From contig JANFAH010000126.1 in NCBI GenBank assembly GCA_024663395.1, positions 16,509 to 80,508 on the forward strand: 64,000 nt of DNA, in the 5' to 3' direction. The notes under the pieces are model-generated. The model ran no database searches. It worked only from the letters and a program-made list of their open reading frames with translations, and had not been told where the DNA came from. Position numbers and translations under genes: made by a program. Positions within the stretch are counted from its first letter, which is position 1. Every line of letters begins with the position of its first letter. This document shows, one piece after another, positions 47,376-58,285 of the stretch. This stretch comes from Pisolithus tinctorius (lineage: Eukaryota; Basidiomycota; Agaricomycetes; Boletales; Pisolithaceae).

Positions 47376-50300
47376 ATGTGGACTATTTGCGTTCTAATCT
47401 TTCTTATAACTTCACTATGTTTCACAGGAACAGCCGCTGTCGCTGATTCTTCCATCACCGACGCCCTCGCGACTGCGGGGCGCTCTAGTCCTACCCGCAG
47501 CGCTCACATACTCGGGTCGACCTCGAAACCCACCCTCGGGAAAGAAAACGAGGACATACGACTCTTGGATATCGTCTTACTTGCCTCCGTCGATGGCAGG
47601 TTCCATGCGGTCAACCGCACCTCCGGCCACAAGCTCTGGTCCATGTCGTCTGCTGGTGGAGACGTCCCATCGAACCTGGCGCCACTTGTTCGTACGAAGC
47701 ACGTGGAAGTCGACCCAGACCTTACGGACGACGACAGCGCTCACCAGGAACTCTACGTGATCGAACCACAGTCAGGAGACGTATATGTCATGGCAACGCC
47801 AACAAGCCCTCTCCAACCTCTTTCATTCTCCATGGCCCAGTTAGTCGAACTGTCTCCTCTCAAATTTGCGAGGGAAGATGATGAGAGGGCCTTTGTCGGA
47901 AAGAAGGAAACCTCATTGCTGTCTATAGAGTTGGAGACAGGTCGAGTCAAAGCCATCAATGCAGAGTGTCCCTGGAACCCCTTTGAGGACCTGACCTCCA
48001 AAGACGACATTGACTTGGATGAACTGGAGGATTATACCTCACACAATGAGCCACCCAGGCCAACCCAAGTCTTCATTGGACGCACAGGTGGGTCGCGTGC
48101 ACTTTCAGTTAAGGACAGTTGTCAATTATCCGGAAGACTACCATGTTTCTATATACACCCGATCACCCTCCCCATCTGGCCGAAAGCCACCAGTTCAGAA
48201 TCTGTCATTTTCCGCCTATGGCCCAAATAACCAAGATAATGATATGCAAACCAAATACCGACGCACCTCAGACAACACTTACATCCATTCTCTACCCAAC
48301 GGAAATGTTTTCTCTTTCAAGGCTACCGAAACCGACTCTAACGACCCATACCACCTGCGGCAGCCTCAGGTATTGTGGGTTCTGTCCCTCGACAGCCCTA
48401 TGTGAGACAATTTTCTGTTTATCAACAACGCTGTTCAACTGATTTCTGCTCTTAGTGTTGCAGTCTTTGACGTCTTCTCGAGCTCTCACCGCCAGGACGC
48501 CTTCGTCCTAATGCAACCCCGTCCTCCAATTACGGATGTTCTGCTATTTGGTGACATCTCTACCGCACAACTCGAAAGTTTCTACAATCCGGACACGGCA
48601 TATGTAGGATTAGTCTCGGGGACAGGCTCGCTCTTCATGATGAGCAACGATCATTACCCTCTTATAGGATTTGGAGACACCGAGTACAGTCCCAACTGGC
48701 CTCTTCTTGACTCTGGCCCATCCTCTAACTCTGAGGGAGATCTCCCAGATAATATCGATTCAGTGACTAAGCGTCGCAAGTTGCTTAAACTATGTCAGGA
48801 ATCACCCTTTGATGCTAGGTGTTTAACTGGCAAACGGCGGCTCGATCTTTCTGGCCTAAGTAGCCGTCAACTTGGCGGTGCTCCCTCTGTCGAACCTCCA
48901 CCTGGTATAGGTACCGGAAGGAACATCGTCACGGGATCTGAGGACGCCCGTGCCAGGGGTGTCGATGATATCGCCTCCCTTACCCCGAATTTGATTTCGA
49001 TCGAGGGTACGAAGGGTTTTCGGGACGGTTTCAAGCTCAAGCTCCCAGCTCTCGGCTCAATGTTGCTTGCTATTATGTTAGGCGCCATATGGGTCCTCAA
49101 GGAGAAACTACCAAGCAACCGTTTTGCCGGGTTTGCTCCGGCACTTCAACCAAAAGGGACCGTCGATGCTGATGCACCTGTTTCACCCTTCCCCCCCGCC
49201 GATTCTCCTTCACTCGCGCCCGAAACACCACCGACACACAATGGGGCCGCGGAATCCTTTGCTACACCTCAAGTCTCACTCAGTGCCACAGATACGCCTG
49301 CACCGTCCGCAGTCTTCACTACGCAGCGGCGGCAAAGCGTGCATTTTGCAGAGCTCCCTGAAGTCCAGGATATTCCCGACAACGCAGCAGGTGTAGCCAC
49401 CGAGACAGGGGAAGAGAGTGAGAAGGAAGGTGACGCAGGGGGCACGCCGAAGAAGAGGAAAGCACCAAGACGTCGAAGAGGCAAAAAGGGTAAGGGCAAC
49501 CAGTCATCCGCCAATGGACCTGCCGACGACGGGGGTGCGCCGGAAAGGGATGAAGGTAATGGGAGCGCCGTAGAAGAAAACAAGACAAACAATTACTCGG
49601 GACAACCTCCGATTTCTCTAGTAGTCCCTTCGACTCCTAACCCGGTCACTTCTTCACTTGTTGTGTCTGATGCCGTCCTTGGTAAGTTCGTTTCGGTTCT
49701 ATGCAGGTCTGGGCCGACAGTCTCCAGGTTTTGGCTCTCATGGAACTGTCGTGTTTCGTGGCTCGCTGCAGGGACGTCCAGTTGCTGTCAAGCGGCTCCT
49801 ACAAGACTTCGTTACCTTGGCTTCTCGCGAAGTCAGCATCCTCCAGGAATCAGACGACCACCCCAACGTCGTACGCTACTATTACCAGGAAGCGCAGGCG
49901 AACTTTCTGTATATTGCCCTCGAATTGTGCCCTGCAACCCTCGCGGATGTCATCGAGAACCCTGATCAACACCACGACATTGTAGTTCACTTTGATCCAA
50001 AACGTGCTCTACGACAGATTACCTCCGGTTTGCGCCATCTGCATTCACTAAAGATTGTCCATCGCGATATCAAGCCTCAGAATATCCTGATTTCTGGGCC
50101 AAAACAAGGCACCTCGAGCAAAGATGGGGGACGGCGCATGTTGATATCGGACTTTGGACTATGCAAGAAGCTGGATGTGGATCAGACCAGCTTCCTACCG
50201 ACTGCACAAGGGGCGCAGGCTGCTGGCACAGTGGGATGGCGTGCTCCAGAGATTCTCAGGGGGGAGGTGAAACTCGATGACTCTGCTGACGATACGTCGC

Positions 50301-51183
50301 AGTCTTCCAGAGGCAGTGTCAATACTGTAGTCGGCGGTTCGAGTTCAGGGAAGACGAAACTTACGAAATCCGTGGATATATTTTCACTCGGATGTCTCTT
50401 CTACTACGTCCTCACCAACGGTTCTCACCCATTTGGTGACCGCTTTGAGCGGGAGGTGAATATCATTAAAAATGTCAAAAACCTTGATGGGTTAGACCAC
50501 TTTGGAGAAGAGGGCACGGAGGCCGTTGATTTGATTACTAAGATGTTAGATCCAGATGCTTGCAACAGGTGCATAATCTTCTCTCATTCACCGAGCCCTG
50601 CAGAAATCTGATTTGAAACTGTCATGCAGACCAAATACTACCAGATGTCTCCTTCATCCGTTCTTTTGGGATCCAGGCAGGCGGCTCCACTTCCTTCAAG
50701 ACGCCTCTGACCGCTTCGAGATCATGTGTCGTGATCCACGAGATCAGAATCTCATCAAGCTCGAGACGAATGCGCTTGACATCGTGGGACAGGACTGGCA
50801 CTCCAAACTGGACAAGGTCTTCATCGAGACCCTTGGTAAGTTCAGAAAATACGATGGGAAATCTGTGCAGGACTTGCTTCGTGCGTTACGCAATAAGGTT
50901 GGTCGTCTTCATTCATTTCACACATCCATTCAAGTTTCTCCATCCTATCTCTGCTTAGTCTGACGTGATCGCTAATCTTGGTTCTCCCGCGCGTTGTAGA
51001 AGCACCACTATCAAGATTTACCTGAGAACGTAAAGCGCCATCTAGGACCCATGCCTGAAGGTTTCCTGGCATACTTCACACGCCGGTTCCCTCGTCTCTT
51101 CATGCACGTTCATAGCGTTATATCGGAGACACCACTCTGCACTGAATCCATCTTTCGGGCATACTTTGAACTTAACGAATGAT
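47376..51183 (+). CDS. IRE1: IRE1 unfolded-protein-response kinase/endoribonuclease
   Basis: ER transmembrane stress sensor. A signal peptide (MWTICVLIFLITSLCFTGTA) precedes the luminal domain with DIVLLASVDGRFHAVNRTSG and VFIGRT|DYHVSIYTR (intron about 48090-48142). The transmembrane helix is LPALGSMLLAIMLGAIWVL, followed by a basic, Pro/Ala-rich linker. A 46-nt intron (49682-49727) restores the kinase P-loop AVLGFGSHGTVVFRG. Kinase residues are intact: Lys in RPVAVKRLL, IVHRDIKPQNILI, LISDFGLCKKL and GTVGWRAPEIL. The KEN RNase domain follows: HPFFWDPGRRLHFLQDASDR, then RNK|KHHYQDLPENVK and FPRLFMHVHSVI, ending FRAYFELNE at 51183. Length is near 1160 residues, normal for the family. The partner HAC1/XBP1-type mRNA is not in the window. 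Confidence 0.95.
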
Positions 51184-51743
51184 GGATTGGAATGTGAACT
51201 ATATTCTTCATACCTCTCCCTCCCAAGTTACACTTGGCAGCATATCCACTTCGGAGCGACCTGTGTGATTTCTTGCATTTTGCGGTCCTGTTTTATTGTA
51301 CCTTGTTGTCTGTTAAATGCACTGGTGTATTTGTACGCTTGCAAGATCTACATTATTTTTTCCAATGGATATTTTATAAACAGCCAATCCTTCCCGTGAA
51401 AGTTGTCGGCGGAACTAAGTATCTTCGATGGGGGGAGGGGGGGCTGACCATGACCGTAGAGCTAACACATTCGAGTTGAAGGTTATATCCACTGTATCCA
51501 CATGCTAGGCCTCTCCCGCGGGACCTTCAAGCGAGCAAGCTGAGAGGACGCTCCCGCGAGGCATCCCACAGATAACTCACCCTGCAGATTGATATCGGGG
51601 TTTGAAGAAAGTAGTACCTAATATCCCTGCCGAAGCTCCACTAGGACGAGCGTGTCAATAAATGCATGCGGAGAAAACAGGTCTATTGATGCATGGCATG
51701 GCAGCGAGTATGCCGGTTAATACATTACAGTGCCGAAAGAGAT
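51184..51743. other. Convergent 3' region of IRE1 and SES1 with a G-rich tract
   Basis: 560 bp. The + strand contains G6-A-G7 at 51430-51443, about 250 bp past the IRE1 stop, so it would lie in the IRE1 3' UTR if transcription extends that far. Nothing else was recognised. Confidence 0.5.
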
Positions 51744-53538
51744 TTATGCCTGTTTCCTCTGGAGATTCTTGGGTAACTCTTTCTTCCAAGGTAAAAAGTC
51801 CCGTCCCTGCATGTATGGTCGAAGTACATCAGGTATAACGAGTCCCTGTGAACCGCGATGGAGTCTATCAGGGGGACACTGTAAACGTAAGTCTTACCTC
51901 GGGAGTCTGGTAATTCTCGACGAGACAACATAGTGCCCGCTCCGTCGCACACATGGTCCCGTTCAACATGTGTACATAAACCTTGCGTTGTTGATCCTTC
52001 GATTTGAGGCCACAACGTATTTCAAGTCGTCGGCTCTCTGAGATCAAATGGTCGAATCAACAGACGCCAGCACAGATATAGTGCGAGAGAGCCTCACGGT
52101 AATCAGTACAATTCGAGCACGACACGAGCTCCTTATGGGCTCCCTGGAAGGGGAACCACGCTTCTAGGTCACACTTCTTCGACGCGGCCAAGTTCAGTGC
52201 ACCGCTAACAATAGCCACGACTCTATACGGTATCCCAAGGCTCTGGTAGAATGCCTCGCTGTTGCCCAGCATGGTGTCAAATGCGGTCCAACTGTCTTCT
52301 GGGGCAGTGATCACAAACTGCTCGACCTTTTCAAACTGATGCACTCGGAATATTCCCCACATGTCCCGTCCCGCAGAGCCAGCCTCCTTACGGAAGCATG
52401 TGGAATAACCCGCATAGTAAATAGGAAGCTGCGACTTCGGATCCTCGAACCACTCATCAGAATGGAACGCCGAGATCGGCTGTTCCGAGGTAGCAATGAG
52501 GTACTTCTCATCTTCGCTTGCGATGACCTGACCGCGTTTATTTATGAGTGCTCTGGAAGTCGCCACCGTAGCGTACCTTGTAAAGCTCCTCGTCGAACTG
52601 GCTGAGTTGTGCAGTCTTGGCCATGACGTCTTTGTTAACCATGAAGGGTGGTTGGATCTTCTTGTAACCTCGGTTCCTAAGGAAATCGAGTGCATAACTG
52701 ATGAGTGCTTGGTTGAGATCGACGCCGTCGTTGGTGAGGAAGTATCCTCTGTGACCAGTAACCTTTGCACCTGCGTAAGATATCACGTTTGCACGATAGT
52801 CGATGGTACAGTTTAAGGGAGAAAGCTTGCCTCGTTCAAGGTCCATTGCGTCCAACCGCAATAGAACCTCGTGGTGGGGCATGATGTTGGCTTTTTTCTC
52901 TACTTGACCGTTGGGTCCATCGGGATGCCACGACCTAAGTGTGACGTTATCGTCCTAGGAGCATGCATTTTCGACATCGTGGAGTGAAAGGGTATTTACG
53001 CGAGGACTTACCTCCGTCAAGCTAACTGGGACATCTTTGGCGACCAGATTTCCGACCATGCTGGCCTTTTGCCGCATCTTGATTTCATAGTCGCGTGTTT
53101 CTTTACGTCTTTCGTCTACCTGTACATCGAGGGCTTTTTTTTGGGCAACGAGATCGTCCGCAGATTCCTTGGCCTGAGTGAATCAACGTAAGTCACGTTG
53201 GAATGTAAGTCACCAAGACGTACTGGCCTTCTTTTTGGCTGCGATCTGTTTCTGTACAGCGTTTACTTGCTTGCTGAGGCCATTCACATCAAAGTCCACT
53301 GAAGGACACAGACCAAACCGTAGATCATTTTGGTGCAAACCGTGAACGGAGCGCGTCAAGGCAAGTCAGATACGAAGGCAGGAAGTCGGATAGACAACAC
53401 ACTCTTTACCCACTCTGCATACATCTCGATGACTTGATCGACAAGCTCTACTGGTTCCCCTCGTTTCCGTTGCGACCCTCTAACTTCTTCCGCGCTCCCG
53501 CCTTTGCTATCTATGAAGCTCAACACGTCCAACGTCAT
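51744..53538 (-). CDS. SES1: Seryl-tRNA synthetase, cytosolic
   Basis: Class II aminoacyl-tRNA synthetase charging tRNA-Ser. Start [14 protein letters not shown] at 53538. The N-terminal helical arm comes from exons with [20 protein letters not shown] and [19 protein letters not shown]. The catalytic core shows [48 protein letters not shown], motif 2 as [20 protein letters not shown], then [14 protein letters not shown] and [10 protein letters not shown]. Motif 3 is in the last exon: [19 protein letters not shown]. The C-terminus is short and basic ([14 protein letters not shown]), stop at 51744. Serine recognition by TSE and class-II motifs are intact. The lack of a targeting peptide suggests the cytosolic enzyme. 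Confidence 0.95.
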
Positions 53539-54002
53539 GGTTTGTTCTGAATATCAAGATGCGTAATTGCTAGATCGGTATAAGTATTAGTTGAGATCAA
53601 CGACTCTGCGATCCGATGTTTCTTCAATATGAGGATTGGAGTATTATCTCGAGTCAGATTTTATCTTGCCTCTAAGCCATCTGTGCGTATTACGTAATCA
53701 ACCTCCCTCCGGACTCGAAGTGACTCGGATCGACGAGGAGAGCGAACAAGTTTGAAGAATAAAAGGCAGCTGTCCACCGTATCAACTAACGCGAAGCCTT
53801 ACAGGAATATGTTTCATGCATGCTGATGAGCGTTTTTTTCTTGTTTCTTTTTTCTATTCTATATAAAAAAAACCACGGGTCCATATGAGCAAACAGGGAC
53901 AAATACCCCACACGTCGCGTCGACGCGTTATGGTTGGCTGTGGACGTGTCTTGTTCTGACCGTCTTCGCTGTTTCTTGTTATCGTCTTGTAATACTCAAA
54001 CT
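53539..54002. promoter_or_regulatory. Divergent promoter, SES1 / acidic protein
   Basis: 464 bp between divergent starts. A TATATAAA element (53860-53867) followed by an A-run lies about 140 bp upstream of the plus-strand ATG, preceded by a T/C-rich tract, a common fungal promoter layout. Confidence 0.5.
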
Positions 54003-54749
54003 ATGTTCCAATTCTTGCGACGTGTATCAACGTCATTCCTTCCTCGCCCTGACCGACCGTGGCGAGAGGATGGTGAGTGTCGCAACCTCATAGGAGCTTT
54101 GTCCTGGCCACTGACGTTTCGATATCCACCGCGGACAGCTACATCTAATGCACCCACTATTGGTCGGAAACGCCGCTTCAGCATCACCGATCATGACGAT
54201 GAAGACGAATTTGGTTCATTAAGCGGCAAAAAGCCCAAGACAGAAGCTATGCTACTCGATGGTGTCGAAGCATCGACCAAGGACAGTAAGGAGGGACAGA
54301 TAGAGGGGGAAGAAGTCAAGTCGGTAACCCAGGGTGTTAAACAAGTTGATCTTGAAGACACTGGAGTCCAGCTTGTACAACCCGAAGCCATCCCTCTTCC
54401 GGAGTCACCGTCGCCGCAACCCGTGAACTTAGAGTCTACCCAGAAAACTCAGGAGCCGCAGCACAATACAGAAGTTTCGGAGGTCGAGACAAACGTAGAG
54501 TCTGTCCAACCGACCGAGGACGCTCCGAACGATACACGAGACCCAAAGGTTGATGACGACTCAACTGCTTCCTCCTCCGAAAAGGAGGAAACCCAAGATC
54601 CAGACGAGAAAGTTCAAGGTACTTCAGGGTGTCCGGGGACTGTCGAGTCACATCCTGCGGACGTCGTTGATACCGAGGCGAGAGACGAACGTCCGCCCGC
54701 ACATTCAGCCTCAGAGGAGGCACTAGAGGCTACGGAGGAAGGGAGCTGA
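54003..54749 (+). CDS. Small acidic disordered protein, unknown function
   Basis: Start MFQFLRRVSTSFLPRPDRPW at 54003 (an in-frame ATG at 53934 is possible). A 68-nt intron near 54073-54139 (GTGAGT...GACAG) joins the first exon to ATSNAPTIGRKRRFSITDHD in frame. The basic GRKRRF plus KKPKTE patches could be nuclear localisation signals. The remaining 170 residues are highly acidic and Thr/Ser/Pro-rich without fold, ending EALEATEEGS. No family was recognised; intron retention of frame and composition support a real gene. Confidence 0.6.
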   Translation: MFQFLRRVSTSFLPRPDRPWREDGECRNLIGALSWPLTFRYPPRTATSNAPTIGRKRRFSITDHDDEDEFGSLSGKKPKTEAMLLDGVEASTKDSKEGQIEGEEVKSVTQGVKQVDLEDTGVQLVQPEAIPLPESPSPQPVNLESTQKTQEPQHNTEVSEVETNVESVQPTEDAPNDTRDPKVDDDSTASSSEKEETQDPDEKVQGTSGCPGTVESHPADVVDTEARDERPPAHSASEEALEATEEGS

Positions 54750-55936
54750 TGTCGGGTAACTGGAATGGCCTCGTATACCACTTATGATGTGCAGAAGGGG
54801 CCCTGCACACATCATGCATATAAGGACGTCGATGAACTTTGGATACTTGGGATGGTAAACTGGAGGACGTGCACAGGTGCACCTGCATGGATAACGATCT
54901 TGTTAACGACTCGCGATACCCAACGTTTACACTGCGTAGTTGAATTAATCACCCTCTCATCGCTACTCGAGTATTTCTTGTATTTTGTCGAATGTATGAT
55001 GTCGTGTTGTTTATCGCAGGGTTTTCGGAACGACTCGAGTGTAATCTGTAACGTGGTAGGAGCTATCCATTGGCAGTTGCACCGTGCGTTCATGCTCCCT
55101 GTGATGACTATAAGGTTTTCGCTTCTTATCGCACTCGAGGTTGGCACATCCATTCATTATCGAATCCGCGTTGACTGCCAGCATTTGGCGATGATCGATG
55201 ATGATTCGTGTACTCATATCTGCCAGGACACCCTCCCGAGGCAATAACTGGCACTGGCGAGGATGTGAACGCCACCCTGCCTATCTATCGTTATCAACGG
55301 GCCTGGTGTCGTCCGCGAGGCAGCGTGATTGTACATATGGGTGATACCGTTACGACAACGCTGGCAAAATGGTTGACCCTGATACTCTATTGCCGGGTCC
55401 GTACGACCATCAGCTAACTGTATCCAGCTCTTCAGACTTCCGGCCAATCTACGAACTATTGTAACGGTCTATCCATCCAATACCTTCCGCATTGACTGGG
55501 ATCTCCTGAAATGGCACGCGCTGGTTACCCGAGGAATGTGGATACGGCGTGTCTGCGAGGAGACCTGTGTGTTCATTTCCCAGTACACGCCCTTCATTCC
55601 TGATGCCCTGCACAGACCATCCGCTTCATTTTCATGCGTTGATCGCGTCCATTTGCCTGCCCCCTGACGTGGTTGGTTCAGTGAGTGCATGCCTCCCCGG
55701 CTTCTTGGATGACCACGCCGTTTCATACCACCCCCTACTTATACTGCGTGTTGTATTTGGTCCATGATATCCTTTTCACTTGCATCCGCTGCTAGCTAAC
55801 TTAACGGCGTGCGTCCTGGCCGACGCTAAACACCGCCTTTCCTACTTGAACAGAGCACATTGCACGATCGTCACACACGGACCAAGCACACCGGGTGCAA
55901 CTACTAGTTTTCCGTGGTCCCATTCCTTGAACAGCC
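54750..55936. other. Intergenic, no gene seen
   Basis: 1.19 kb between two plus-strand genes. Frames present (for example 54765-55247) have no recognisable motif and lack splice logic. It carries the promoter of the next gene. Confidence 0.45.
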
Positions 55937-57880
55937 ATGCGTCGCTTTCTTGGTTCCAGGGCTGCTCCCGCCAAGGGTAAAGAACGCCAACGATATCCGG
56001 AAGACCAAACTAACACTTCTGCTGCCTCCATGGAAGTTCTCGTGCAAAGAGAAACCTACACCTCAGACGACCAAAACAGTTCTCAGCCGCTCTCCAGCAC
56101 TTCAACACTTGTCCCTCCTTCACCGTCTGGTTCAGTGCAAGGACAGCTTCCGCCTGGTATCCGCGTACCGGCACATCCCTACCCATATTGGCACCATCAT
56201 ACAGCCTCTTCTTCTCAAAGCAGCCTAGAGTCCCCGGTGACGCCATCCCATGTCTCTTGGCTCAGTGGGTCCAACTCCAGTCCCGCTGGTCCGTCAGCAC
56301 CAACAGGAACGTCAAATTCCGCACCCGCATCTGCATCCGCTCCTACCGCTGGCCGGTCATCTCCGAACCTATTCTTCCCACCACCGCCCGCAACCGCTCC
56401 TCCTCCTAATGCTAGTAGGTCCAAGCTAATATACCCCGTCAAGAGCACACACTCCCTGCGTGTCCCCGTCCAAGAGTTTTGCGGACAACCACTTTCCCCT
56501 ATTGTAGAACAAGATTACATGTCTCCTGAGAAACGACCTGTCTCATTGCCCAGCTCCAGTTACGACGGCTCAGGTGCAAGGACTAGCACGACTCAGACCA
56601 TGATGACACCTATTAGCACTTCTGCACCCACACCGGTCACTCCTATGCCCTTGAACCCAATATTTTCTCTAGCAGGTGGAACGGAACCAATAGCTCCGGG
56701 TCCTGCGTATGGTGGTGTCGTCCCATTCGTAAAGAAGAAGGAAGAAGAAGGCGGGGATTCGCCTCGTAAGTGAGGTCTTGCAATGTAGAATTTTCCATTA
56801 ACATGCCCGAAATTAAGGCCCGTCCCCTGTATTCTCAACTTTTTTATCCCGGCCTTTAAATCGCACTGTCAGTTTGTCGTCCGCAAGGACCCATCAATCC
56901 AGTGTTTCTTCTTCAACACCTCCTGTCATACCACCGCTTGACCTGCGTCCCGCATTTCCTGGCCCTTTTCTGCCTACTACCACACCAACCTCGCTTACGT
57001 TCCCAGGTTTCGCAGATGGAGTTGGTGCAGGCGACGAGGAATCCAGTTCAGACCGTCGTGTCAGTTATATTACCGCCAGGTCAACCGGCGCACGGGAGAG
57101 TCGTTACTCGGGCACACAGCAAGAACACTTTGTGGATGCTGAGAGCAACTTTGACACACCAAGCACTGATAGGCGTTCTCAACGGTTACCGCATACGCCC
57201 AAAGGCAGCCCTCCGTGTCCACCTGACATACCTCGGACTCAACTACCACACCCTCCACCACCTGTACACCTTTCAGATGTGATCTCGCCGTTCTACCCTC
57301 AACAGGCTGGTCAGTCAGAATACCCTCCTCGACCTTCTGCTCCGAGCCTTCGATCTCTTACTTCCCTCCCATCTGCGTCTTCCTCGTTTATCGACAGACG
57401 CTTCGCCGACTCAGACTTGTATATTGGTTCCGCAGCCGAGCGTGCAAGCGCACGGCAGGCAGGCCAGCGGTACCCATCCAGAAAGGCGGTCTGGATACCG
57501 TTAAACTTCTCTTCTGGGTTGGTTTCATCGCTCCGTGGTGCTGGCTAATCGGAGGGTGGATGGTCGAATCACGGAACCCACCGCTGTACCCGTCCCGCTC
57601 TCGCGGTGGAAGCCTCCTACCCACGTGGACGACTGGAAAGGGCAAAAGCGTGCCGCAGAACGCAAGCTCCGTTAGTATGCATACACATGGCTACCCGATC
57701 TTCACGCCGTCCGTGGCAAGCTTGATGCCCCCTTCTTACTCACGCGTCGTGCTCGCGCCAAAGCCTCTCAGACCTGTAAAGAACCCATGGGTACGTCGGT
57801 GCAGAATCGCAGCTGTCACCAGTGGAGTGATCATTCTCGTCGCCTTCGTGATTACGTTTGTCGTTGTCGGACAGAATTAA
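55937..57880 (+). CDS. Ser/Pro-rich disordered protein with C-terminal membrane segments
   Basis: Start MRRFLGSRAAPAKGKERQRY at 55937. About 480 residues of Ser/Pro/Thr-rich sequence precede the membrane part. Intron 1 (C|GTAAGT...ATTAAG, about 51 nt, 56765-56815) joins GGDSPR to PSPVFSTFLSRPLNRTV. A 44-nt intron near 57417-57461 (GTATATT...GGCAG) is required to enter the frame LPAVPIQKGGLDTVK, which leads to the hydrophobic FWVGFIAPWCWLIGGWMV. Without it the frame stops just before that segment. The C-terminus is basic (PVKNPWVRRCR) then a terminal helix AAVTSGVIILVAFVITFVVV, ending GQN. Two membrane segments near the end suggest a tail-anchored or hairpin protein with a large cytosolic disordered head. 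Function unknown. Confidence 0.72.
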
Positions 57881-58285
57881 GAACTATCACTGTCGCGGGC
57901 GATAGCCCTGGACTGGATACAAAATGCATTGAAATGACCCGCAGCTTTTAATCACTGTATTAATACGCACAGATTCGTATTCTCTATCTCAAACCGTGCG
58001 ACCATACACTTAGGTATATACTGCAATATTGTCACATACATTCATTTAGGACTGTAATAGTATTTACAGTGAGCGAGGTCCTGAACAACTCAATCTCTTG
58101 TCGATCCTACATAGCCGCTGGATATTTGGATTGCTGATCGTGGTTAGGCAATGCGAAATGTATGAGAATAACGTGCAGTAAGCTGAGTGATACATATAGC
58201 GTTGTCAATAGTGAATGACAGGGGTATGCAATGCAGAAAAGACACAGGGATAACGTGAAGAGACATGGAAAGAGCGCCAATAAGT
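57881..58285. other. Convergent 3' region
   Basis: 405 bp between the membrane protein and SET1 stops. A/T-rich; only 3' UTR sequence is expected. Confidence 0.5.
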
